A stretch of 12,542 nucleotides of DNA from Eubacterium sp. Its GTDB lineage: Bacteria; Bacillota_A; Clostridia; Lachnospirales; Lachnospiraceae. The DNA is taken from assembly GCA_023663915.1 (NCBI GenBank), contig JAMPGN010000126.1, positions 1-12,542 on the forward strand, given 5' to 3'. The notes beneath the pieces were generated by a model. That model had not been told where the DNA came from. It worked only from the letters and a program-made list of their open reading frames with translations, and ran no database searches. Position 1 is the stretch's first letter, and every line of letters starts with the position of its first letter. Below are positions 1 through 6,379 of the stretch, piece after piece. The translations under genes were made by a program, and so were the position numbers.

Positions 1-2
1 TG

Positions 3-359
3 CCGGGATTAGAAAGATTTACAGATCAACCTGATAAAGAAATCGTAAGTTTATATTTAGAAAAAATAAATGCTAAAAGTGTATTTGTAAAAGAATATCT
101 TGATTGTGTGCATGATAGGAAAATCAAGCCTGAATTTGTAGATGATGTGATTGATATTGGTCAATGTCTAGGGTATGAAAATACTTCCAAAATAATTTGC
201 GGCTTATGCCATTTACAGAAGGGTATGCAGGAATATTCGGAGATAGAGAAATGTGTGGAGGAGTTTCTGGAGGAGGTTGCATGTGTTCAAGGATCTGATG
301 GTATAGATATAGGGAAAAAATATAAATTGTTATGTAGATCAAGTGAAAGGAGAATATAA
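3..359 (+). CDS. Unknown protein, 3' part only (118 codons visible)
   Basis: This reading frame is open from the left edge of the window to a TAA at 357-359, so the gene starts upstream and only its C-terminal 118 residues are seen. I do not recognise the family. The visible part is hydrophilic, mostly helical in character and rich in Glu, Asp and Lys. It has a small cysteine pair (CGLC) near the middle and no obvious membrane segment. An internal GTG at 108 is a possible start but has no good ribosome binding site, and the frame stays open without a stop for 35 codons before it, so a 5'-truncated gene is the better reading. The stop lies 4 bases before the ATG of the next gene, and the Shine-Dalgarno of that gene is inside this coding sequence, which suggests co-transcription. 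Base composition is AT-rich like the next two genes and unlike the rest of the window. Confidence 0.7.
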   Translation, partial: PGLERFTDQPDKEIVSLYLEKINAKSVFVKEYLDCVHDRKIKPEFVDDVIDIGQCLGYENTSKIICGLCHLQKGMQEYSEIEKCVEEFLEEVACVQGSDGIDIGKKYKLLCRSSERRI

Positions 360-363
360 TTTT

Positions 364-1065
364 ATGGGTTTCATTTCATTTTTTACAGGGGCGATCAGTG
401 CAGTTGGTAATTTTATTAGCGGAGCAGTGAGCAGCATTGGTTCTTTTATAGGTGGATTTGCAAAGGGAGTGGTTGGTGCTGTTGCAAAAATTGGAATAGG
501 CAGTATTGAAGTTGTAGCAGGTGCAATTAATTTTGTAGGAGAGGTGATGCATGAAATTGTAAACCTGCTTGGTATTAAATCAGAGGTTAGCCCAGAAATA
601 CTTGGTGCCAAAGCGGTACAGGCAGAACAGAATATAGAAGATTTTGATGGGGATGCGGAAGCATATATTCAATATTTAAAAGAAGAGATTGAACTTGATA
701 AAGAGAAATTTAATCAAATGACATCTGAGGAAAAACTGGGCTGTGAGGTTATTGGTATAACTTTGGAAACAAAAGCGGTTGAAAAGAAGCTTGGCGGCAT
801 AGAAATTTCAGAAGAGAGTCTTGCTGAACTAGGGAAAATACATATGGCAGGAATTGATATAAATGCTGGGAAGCTATTAGATATCATAAAAGTTCTTAAA
901 GAGTCAGGGATCACCAATATGGATGATGTTGTTGATTTTATTGAAGAAAGAGGAAAGAGTGATCGGATTAAGACTGGAGAAGTTTTGGAGCATGCAATAG
1001 GTGAGGGGGCAGAAGAAAAAATAGAGCAATTGCAAGAAGCAGCTAGGAAATATGAAGAGGATTAA
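364..1065 (+). CDS. Unknown protein with N-terminal glycine-rich 11-residue repeats
   Basis: This is a 233-aa protein of unknown family. Residues 6-71 form six consecutive 11-residue units with the pattern [FV]-[FIV]-x-G-A-[IV]-x-x-[VI]-G-x. Phe 6/17/28, Gly 9/20/31/53 and Gly 15/26/59/70 recur in register; the fourth unit is the most degenerate. An 11-residue period corresponds to three helical turns, so this segment should form a long amphipathic, glycine-zipper-like helix suited to lying on or packing within a membrane. Residues 72-233 are soluble, charged and helical, with no motif I recognise, and end in a Glu/Lys-rich helix. I prefer ATG 364, with GGAG at 349-352 and an 11-base spacer, over GTG 343, which lacks a ribosome binding site and overlaps the upstream gene. 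The 170-aa gene follows after 18 bases. It could be a membrane-active effector, a lipid-surface coat protein or a structural protein; the sequence does not decide. Confidence 0.8.
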   Translation: MGFISFFTGAISAVGNFISGAVSSIGSFIGGFAKGVVGAVAKIGIGSIEVVAGAINFVGEVMHEIVNLLGIKSEVSPEILGAKAVQAEQNIEDFDGDAEAYIQYLKEEIELDKEKFNQMTSEEKLGCEVIGITLETKAVEKKLGGIEISEESLAELGKIHMAGIDINAGKLLDIIKVLKESGITNMDDVVDFIEERGKSDRIKTGEVLEHAIGEGAEEKIEQLQEAARKYEED

Positions 1066-1083
1066 ACAGATAAAGGTGGCGTT

Positions 1084-1596
1084 ATGGAAGTAAGAAAATA
1101 TCTTTTTTGGATGACAGATAGGGGAATTCAGACATATAAGGCGGTTGATGATGGGAGCTTTGAACTGATTAGGTTTAAGGGCGAAGATATTTGCGCAGAT
1201 ATGGACTTAAAAAAGTTTTGGGAATGGTTCAACAAAATGGCTTCCATAGCAGGAGACGAGTACATTGATTTTTGTTATTTGTCAGATAAGCCGGTAAAGT
1301 TTCCCATAGTTGATTATGGTACAAAAGCAAAGTCGTCATGGAATAAACAGGAGATTGCTTCTTTTTGCAGCAAGTATATCAATGTAACAAATTATGAGGT
1401 TATGGTAGACGATGAACATAGCTTTGTTTGCCAAAGCGGAAATATATTTGATAAAGAAAAAGTGAAAAAACTTTATTTAGAGTGTATTCCGGAGTTTGTA
1501 TTGGAAACGACAAAGGAAGTGAATGTGAGGCAAGAAGAGACAAGTTTGGTTTGTAGGTATTTTATTGATATGTTGAGGGAATTAGATAAAAAATAA
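1084..1596 (+). CDS. Unknown 170-aa soluble protein
   Basis: I do not recognise this protein. It begins at ATG 1084 with an AAAGG ribosome binding site at 1072-1076 and a 7-base spacer. It has no signal peptide, membrane span or coiled coil. The N-terminal half is rich in aromatic residues (FWM near residue 8, FWEWF near residue 45) and suggests an alpha/beta fold starting with a beta strand. Four to five cysteines are scattered and do not form a CxxC pair. The C-terminal third is more helical and basic. It sits 18 bases after the glycine-repeat protein and 39 bases before the helicase gene, and shares the AT-rich composition and codon choice of the two genes upstream rather than those downstream. 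That makes it the probable last member of the first three-gene group. It might be a partner or an immunity protein for the repeat protein, but this is only suggested by position. Confidence 0.78.
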   Translation: MEVRKYLFWMTDRGIQTYKAVDDGSFELIRFKGEDICADMDLKKFWEWFNKMASIAGDEYIDFCYLSDKPVKFPIVDYGTKAKSSWNKQEIASFCSKYINVTNYEVMVDDEHSFVCQSGNIFDKEKVKKLYLECIPEFVLETTKEVNVRQEETSLVCRYFIDMLRELDKK

Positions 1597-1635
1597 GAGA
1601 AGAAGTGAGTATATAAAAGGAAAGAGAAGAAATAG

Positions 1636-3291
1636 ATGCCAACATTCATCCCGCCCTACCTAGGCGAAGAAATCAAAAGCAACGCAGAAAAAAAGACATA
1701 TGACATTCTGCAGGACTTGGAAATGGAAAATACCTATGTCCTGCACTCCTTAGGACTCCCGAAGCACCAATCCAAGATATATGGAGAAGTAGATTTCGTG
1801 GTGGTCTGTGACAGGGGCGTGGCATGTTTAGAGATCAAAGGCGGTCGTATTGAATGCCGAGAAGGACAATGGATTTTCAAAGACCGCTATGACGTAGAGC
1901 ATGTAAAGGCAGAAAGCCCTTTTGCCCAAGTGACAGGCAATATGTTTAGCTTGAGGGAAGCATTACGGGGAAGATTTCCCAATCATCCCCATATCAGGAA
2001 TCTGCTTGCGGCTTGCGGTGTTGTTTTTCCGGACATCCATTTTACATCATCTTCACAGGAAGCCATTCCGGAAATTATTTATGATGCAGAGACAAAGTCT
2101 GTCACCGAATATATGCAGGGTATTTTCGATTATTGGCAGGAACGCCAGCAGCGCAAACCGGTTTATCTTTCGCCTGCAGATATTCGTGAGATCGTTCATT
2201 TTTTAAGAGGTGACTTTGTATTTATCCCCAGTCTTGGAAGCAGATTGGATCATGTGGAGAAACGGCTATTGAGACTGACCTCAGAGCAGGCGCAGATTAT
2301 GGAGGCTCTGAGTATGAATGATCATCTTCTGGTCAGTGGTGGGGCAGGAACAGGGAAAACGCTTTTAGCAGTGGATTTTGCCTTAAAACAGGCAGCACAA
2401 GGACGCAAAGTTCTTTTCCTGACCTATAACAAGAATCTGGCTCATGATGTACGGTGTCAGATTGGGGAGGATGCAGGAATTAAGATTATAAATATACATG
2501 CGTTATTTGGTGCGTATGTAATCGTAGATACGGACAGTGTGCGAAAGAATGCAGAACAATATTTTGCGGAAGAGTTACCGGAAGTATTTTATTCTTTTTT
2601 GCAGGAACAGAATGAGGAGCAGAGGACAGAATTGCAATATGATCTGCTGGTTATGGATGAAGGGCAGGACATTCTGAAACCCAATTATCTGTATTGTTTA
2701 GACTGTTTACTCAAGGGAGGATTTGGTGATGGAAAATGGGCTGTTTTTTACGATGAAAAGCAGAACATATACAATCCGGAATATCAAGAAGGGATGGAGA
2801 TTTTATTGTCATATCCCAATGCCAGATTTCGGTTGTTTGTAAATTGCAGAAATACAATTCAGATTGGTACATACAGTGCAAAAGTCAGCGGTGTGGAATC
2901 TGGTACATTCCTGCGAGAGAACGGGGAGGAAGTTAGGAAAATAATTTATGCCAATGAAGAGGACTTTGCTAAGAAGATAAAGAATATTATCAAAGAACTG
3001 AAAAAGGAACAGGTGCAGATGACGGATGTTGTATTTTTGTCGCCGAATCGATATGAGCATTCATTGCTTTTTCATGTAAATATTGCAGTAAATGTGCTGG
3101 GTAGTAAGGAAGAGCAGCAAAATGAGCTGCCTACCTACGCAACCATCCAGAGTTTTAAAGGATTAGATTCCAAGGTTGTTATTTTATTCGGTATGGATAA
3201 GGTGCGGGACGACAATTTTTCCAAATATATCTATATAGCGGGAACACGTGCAAGGACGCTGTTGTATATAGTGGAACCTGAAGAATCTTGA
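1636..3291 (+). CDS. NERD-domain SF1 (UvrD/Rep-like) helicase
   Basis: This 551-aa protein fuses a nuclease-related NERD domain to a compact superfamily 1 helicase. In the NERD part (about 10-130), Asp53 and Glu66-x-Lys68 match the metal-binding pattern of the restriction-endonuclease-like fold. Helicase motifs follow in order: a Q-motif-like TSEQ at 215-218, Walker A GGAGTGKT at 235-242, motif Ia around 262-270, Walker B MDEGQD at 340-345, motif III around 373-376 with Gln376, motif IV NCRNT at 403-407, motif V TIQSFKGLD at 503-511 and motif VI GTRAR at 536-540. It therefore looks catalytically complete, although it lacks the large 1B/2B insertions of UvrD. It should be cytoplasmic and act on DNA or RNA in an ATP-dependent way; its substrate is unknown. 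The ribosome binding site is weak (AAAAGGA at 1615-1621, 14-base spacer). The TGA stop is 17 bases before the WYL regulator gene, so the two are probably one transcript. Confidence 0.93.
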   Translation: MPTFIPPYLGEEIKSNAEKKTYDILQDLEMENTYVLHSLGLPKHQSKIYGEVDFVVVCDRGVACLEIKGGRIECREGQWIFKDRYDVEHVKAESPFAQVTGNMFSLREALRGRFPNHPHIRNLLAACGVVFPDIHFTSSSQEAIPEIIYDAETKSVTEYMQGIFDYWQERQQRKPVYLSPADIREIVHFLRGDFVFIPSLGSRLDHVEKRLLRLTSEQAQIMEALSMNDHLLVSGGAGTGKTLLAVDFALKQAAQGRKVLFLTYNKNLAHDVRCQIGEDAGIKIINIHALFGAYVIVDTDSVRKNAEQYFAEELPEVFYSFLQEQNEEQRTELQYDLLVMDEGQDILKPNYLYCLDCLLKGGFGDGKWAVFYDEKQNIYNPEYQEGMEILLSYPNARFRLFVNCRNTIQIGTYSAKVSGVESGTFLRENGEEVRKIIYANEEDFAKKIKNIIKELKKEQVQMTDVVFLSPNRYEHSLLFHVNIAVNVLGSKEEQQNELPTYATIQSFKGLDSKVVILFGMDKVRDDNFSKYIYIAGTRARTLLYIVEPEES

Positions 3292-3308
3292 AGCAAAGGA
3301 GCATTTTC

Positions 3309-4325
3309 ATGACAGAACAGAAATCATCCAAAAACAACCGTATCCTAGCCCTATATGTCAGCCTATGCGAGGGAAAGGCGGTCAATAAGTCGCAGGAAGC
3401 CAGCAGATTCGGCGTGGACGAGCGCACCATACAGCGCGATATCGATGACATCCGCGCCTTTCTGGATGAGCAGAGAACAGGCGACTTAGCAGATAACCGC
3501 ATGATCGAGTACGACCGTATGAAAAAGGGATTTGTCATGACAGGAGAAGAAGGATCCCTGATGTCGAACAGTGAGATACTGGCAGTCAGCAAGATCCTGC
3601 TGGCAAGCCGCGCTTTTACCAAAAAGGAGATCGGAAGCATTTTAAAGAAGATGATTGGCGGCTGTGTTCCGCTGAAAAATATGCAGCTTGTGAAAGAACT
3701 GCTTTCCAATGAACGTTTTCATTATGTGGAACTCCACCATAAAAGCTGCATTCAGGACAAGCTGTGGGAACTGGGTGCGGATATTCAGGAACATAACCTG
3801 ATCGAGATTACTTATGCGCGGGCGGAGCATACGGATGAGACGATCACGCGCATGGTGGAACCCATGGCGGTTCTTTTTTCAGAGTACTATTTCTATCTGA
3901 ATGCATTCATTGTAGAGAAAGATGCAGATGGAACTTATAAACATAAATACAGCTATCCGGCGATTTTCCGTATCGACAGGATCAAGGCATACAGAAAGAT
4001 GGGAGCAAAATTCCGCGTATCTTATGCAGACCGGTTTGAGGAAGGAGAATTTCGGAAACGGATTCAGTTTATGTATGCAGGGGAACTGATGAAAATCCAG
4101 TTGAAATTCTATGGGGAAAATCCGGAGCCGGTGCTCGACAGGCTTCCCACGGCGCGGGTCATCGGAGAGAAGGAGCATGAGTACACGATCAGCGCGGAAG
4201 TGTACGGCAAAGGAATTGTCATGTGGCTGTTAAGCCAGGGAAATAAGATTGAGGTCTTAAGACCGGAAAGTCTGCGGCAGGAAATGAAACAGAAAGCGGA
4301 AGAGATAGTAAAGTTGTATAGCTAA
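3309..4325 (+). CDS. WYL-domain transcriptional regulator
   Basis: This 338-aa regulator has the standard three-part build of the family. A DeoR/HTH_11-type winged helix covers about residues 8-52, with the recognition helix around DERTIQRDIDDIR. A WYL domain spans about 150-230. Its signature tripeptide region reads YYFYLNAF at 193-200, and the ligand-contacting FRIDRI arginines lie at 220-225. A WCX C-terminal extension covers about 250-335. WYL domains are known to bind nucleic-acid or nucleotide ligands and to control DNA-damage and phage-defence operons. ATG 3309 is chosen because AAAGGAG at 3295-3301 lies 7 bases upstream; the TTG at 3288 would overlap the helicase gene and has no such site. 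The first codons are C-rich, as in the helicase gene. A strong terminator follows. Likely targets are its own operon or the downstream 4507-7462 unit; neither can be proven from sequence. Confidence 0.93.
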   Translation: MTEQKSSKNNRILALYVSLCEGKAVNKSQEASRFGVDERTIQRDIDDIRAFLDEQRTGDLADNRMIEYDRMKKGFVMTGEEGSLMSNSEILAVSKILLASRAFTKKEIGSILKKMIGGCVPLKNMQLVKELLSNERFHYVELHHKSCIQDKLWELGADIQEHNLIEITYARAEHTDETITRMVEPMAVLFSEYYFYLNAFIVEKDADGTYKHKYSYPAIFRIDRIKAYRKMGAKFRVSYADRFEEGEFRKRIQFMYAGELMKIQLKFYGENPEPVLDRLPTARVIGEKEHEYTISAEVYGKGIVMWLLSQGNKIEVLRPESLRQEMKQKAEEIVKLYS

Positions 4326-4365
4326 GTATATAAGACAGAAATCATTAGGACTGTCAGAATAAGCG

Positions 4366-4393
4366 ATCCCGGAAAATATTTTCCGGGATTTTT
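4366..4393 (+). terminator. Intrinsic terminator after the WYL gene
   Basis: ATCCCGGAAAAT at 4366-4377 is followed at once by its exact reverse complement ATTTTCCGGGAT at 4378-4389, and then TTTT. The 24-base palindrome folds into a hairpin with a GC-rich base (CCCGG/CCGGG) and a small AT loop, followed by a T run. It lies 40 bases after the WYL stop codon and ends the helicase-WYL transcript, so the next genes need their own promoter. Confidence 0.85.
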
Positions 4394-4412
4394 GTATGCA
4401 AAATATTTGTGA

Positions 4413-4429
4413 ATGACACAATCTGTCAT
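4413..4429. promoter_or_regulatory. Candidate operator: 6-bp inverted repeat
   Basis: ATGACA at 4413-4418 and TGTCAT at 4424-4429 are perfect inverted copies separated by CAATC. The site lies between the terminator of the WYL gene and the start of the 4507 gene. It is 11 bases upstream of a possible -10 hexamer TATACT at 4440-4445, where a -35 box would be expected, and no good -35 is visible. This fits a site for a dimeric regulator, with the adjacent WYL protein as the obvious candidate. The length of the repeat is modest and chance occurrence is possible. Confidence 0.4.
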
Positions 4430-4439
4430 GCGTAGATTT

Positions 4440-4445
4440 TATACT
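4440..4445 (+). promoter_or_regulatory. Possible -10 element for the 4507-7462 unit
   Basis: TATACT matches the sigma-A -10 consensus at five of six positions and lies about 60 bases before the ATG at 4507. It comes directly after a terminator, where a new promoter is required. No convincing TTGACA-like element is found 16-18 bases upstream; ATGACA at 4413-4418 is 21 bases away. The promoter may be weak or depend on an activator. Confidence 0.35.
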
Positions 4446-4506
4446 GATCGCAGAAAGGTTGAACAAAGCAAAGCACAAACAAAATCGGAGGAGGTGGTGG
4501 AAAGTT

Positions 4507-5349
4507 ATGGAGAATCAAAAAATATGGAACGAGACGTCAGGAAAGCAAGATGATTCTGTGACAGATGTGTATAGTCTGATCAGGTCGGCGGAGATCAGGG
4601 ATTATTACCGGCGTGAGGATATTTTAGGGATATTTGAGAAGGAAGCTCTTATTTTGCACAGCTATATCTCGGTACAGCGCAAAGCGGCTATGTTGAAACA
4701 ACTGTCCGAAACGGGCAATGAAGAAGAAAAAAGTAAAATCGGTGAAATGTATCGTGTATATAGCAAGTATATTGACATGATCTGTCATCCGCAGGTAAGA
4801 ACTCTTTTTCTGTTGGAAAGCAATAAGTGGCGGTGGGAGGGAGATGAAATGTACTGTGATACATGTGGGTTGGATGGGGCTTATGATACGCTGGAAGAAG
4901 TGATGGAATACACGGAGATGTATCAGGAAGAAGGGCCGAGTATCAGCATGGATGTAACTGTGCTGCATGTGCCGCAGGATACGAAAGTGAGAGAAGTGTT
5001 TCAATTTACTATATTCTGGATAGATGGAACATGGGAAATAAGAGATTTCATTATAGCAAGTGAGGAATTAGAGCGACAGGGAATCAGTGAAGACACAATA
5101 GACCGTTATTTGTATTTTGGCTTGTATCATCCTCTGCCGTTTGAAAATGGAAGCAGGTTGAAACTTAAGCTTCCTTTCATGGAGGAGCCTGTTTATGGAA
5201 TCTTGGAAAGTGAACTGGATGGGAATGGATGCTGGTATCATTTTTTATATAGTGAGGGAGAGTCATCGGAGATACTGGGTGACATGACACGTGTAGAAAT
5301 TGATGATATCAGCGGTTACAGTTCGTTTGACTGGATAGAGAGAGCATAG
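4507..5349 (+). CDS. Unknown protein, paralogue A of a tandem pair
   Basis: This 280-aa acidic cytoplasmic protein belongs to no family I can name. It is clearly related to the next gene's product. Both share an N-terminal segment SxxIR[DE]Y (27-33 here) followed by a helical stretch, a CDxC pair (CDTC at 117-120 here), a PLPF-x-x-G motif (209-215) leading into a short beta-rich module, and a closing [FY]DW near the C-terminus (274-276). The CDxC pair alone is too few ligands for a full zinc site, though His and Cys elsewhere could complete one. ATG 4507 is chosen because GGAGGAGG at 4487-4494 lies 12 bases upstream. The TTG at 4459 would add 16 basic residues, but its only purine-rich element abuts the codon. 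A 26-base gap separates it from paralogue B. The helical N-terminus and beta-rich C-terminus suggest a two-domain binding protein, perhaps an adaptor for the GTPase. Confidence 0.82.
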   Translation: MENQKIWNETSGKQDDSVTDVYSLIRSAEIRDYYRREDILGIFEKEALILHSYISVQRKAAMLKQLSETGNEEEKSKIGEMYRVYSKYIDMICHPQVRTLFLLESNKWRWEGDEMYCDTCGLDGAYDTLEEVMEYTEMYQEEGPSISMDVTVLHVPQDTKVREVFQFTIFWIDGTWEIRDFIIASEELERQGISEDTIDRYLYFGLYHPLPFENGSRLKLKLPFMEEPVYGILESELDGNGCWYHFLYSEGESSEILGDMTRVEIDDISGYSSFDWIERA

Positions 5350-5375
5350 GAAAAATTAGAAGGAGAGGAATTTGT

Positions 5376-6341
5376 ATGTACGATTTTTTGAAGTTTATAG
5401 ACTCACCGGATATCAGGGAATATAACAAAAATACCTGTTTTACGCCGGCAGAATGGGCGGTGCTGGTAGCCAGGAGTTATAAGAGAACCATGGAAGAAAA
5501 AATGGATGCGTTGCAGTATCTTGTAGATCACTATACGGCGGAGGAATTTGAGGAAGAGAGTGTAGTCTGTGATAGCTGTGATGAGAAAGGGGATCTGCAG
5601 TCGTTCCGTGATGTGGTCAGAGAGACGGTAAACGTATGGAAGGAAGCGCTGGCGGCCCGCACGGAAACGGAGGGAGTGGTCTTTGAGGCAAGTCTGACTG
5701 AGAAGGTAGATAGAAATGTGGATGGAAAATATTGGTATTTTTCTTGCTATGAAAAGGCATGGGAATATTTGCTTAAGAAAAAACAGGAATACCTGGATGA
5801 TGAGGATCTGAAAGATGTCAAAACACTTGCAAAGATTGCCCGTGTTAAACTGGATCATGTAGGAGGCGATAGTGGAGAGTGCTATCTTTTTGATAGCAAT
5901 ATGCGTATGGTGGAGATATATTTTGATTCTGAGAGGGCATTTGCGAAGCGTGAGGCGTTTGATCCGGCAAATCATTGGATATGCCATGTGCCGCTTCCTT
6001 TTCAGAAAGGAGACATTGTAAAGGTAGATTTTCCACAGACAGTAACTAGTTATGGCGTTTTTTCCTGTGATTGGAAAAGGCCGGAGAAACGAGAGCATAT
6101 GAATATGTGGGTGTCTCTGGATACATATGATGAAGTGTGGAAAGATTTTGATTTTACGGATAACTGTCCGTATTATGACTGGGTACTTGGATTTTCATAT
6201 TGTACAGACGAGGAGCTTCCCAAAGACGAACAGGTACTCAGATTGATCAGGGCGGTGCGGAAAGGAGACATCGATTTCTATATGCTTTTGCATAAGTTCG
6301 GAAGGAATGAACTGGACGATATGTTGAAGTGGTTAAAGTAG
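5376..6341 (+). CDS. Unknown protein, paralogue B of a tandem pair
   Basis: This 321-aa protein is a diverged homologue of the preceding gene's product and is otherwise unrecognised. Shared landmarks appear in the same order: SPDIREY at 10-16, a helical stretch, CDSC at 65-68, PLPFxxGD at 206-213 running into a beta-rich segment with YGVFSCDW at 226-233, and YYDW at 266-269. It differs from A in having a Lys-rich middle region (about 120-160) and a C-terminal extension after residue 270 that is helical and charged. There is no signal peptide or membrane span. The start ATG 5376 has a strong AAGGAGAGG at 5360-5368 with a 7-base spacer. The GTPase gene follows 38 bases downstream, so A, B and the GTPase are probably one operon. 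The pair may form a heterodimer after duplication, which is inference. Confidence 0.84.
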   Translation: MYDFLKFIDSPDIREYNKNTCFTPAEWAVLVARSYKRTMEEKMDALQYLVDHYTAEEFEEESVVCDSCDEKGDLQSFRDVVRETVNVWKEALAARTETEGVVFEASLTEKVDRNVDGKYWYFSCYEKAWEYLLKKKQEYLDDEDLKDVKTLAKIARVKLDHVGGDSGECYLFDSNMRMVEIYFDSERAFAKREAFDPANHWICHVPLPFQKGDIVKVDFPQTVTSYGVFSCDWKRPEKREHMNMWVSLDTYDEVWKDFDFTDNCPYYDWVLGFSYCTDEELPKDEQVLRLIRAVRKGDIDFYMLLHKFGRNELDDMLKWLK

Positions 6342-6379
6342 GAAAAATAACGAAAGGCGAACAAAAGAAAGGAGACGCT

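Noticed and set aside
343..363. GTG start for the glycine-repeat protein
   Set aside because: It overlaps the upstream gene, has no Shine-Dalgarno before it, and the AAAGGAGA element falls after it, where it serves ATG 364.
364..576. Phage holin or class II bacteriocin precursor
   Set aside because: The protein is 233 aa with a long soluble tail, has no double-glycine leader or cleavage site and no phage or export genes beside it.
3534..3543. Palindrome TGTCATGACA inside the WYL gene as a second operator
   Set aside because: It shares half-site letters with the 4413-4429 repeat but has a different spacing and lies within coding sequence, where a short palindrome is expected by chance.
3179..3709. 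Minus-strand open frame across the helicase-WYL junction
   Set aside because: It is antisense to the conserved motif VI of the helicase and to the HTH of the WYL gene, has no plausible start signal and no family likeness.
5403..6098. Minus-strand open frame of about 230 codons opposite paralogue B
   Set aside because: It lies wholly antisense to a well-supported gene with a good ribosome binding site, has a low-complexity Ile/Phe/Leu-rich composition typical of antisense frames, and has no recognisable domain.
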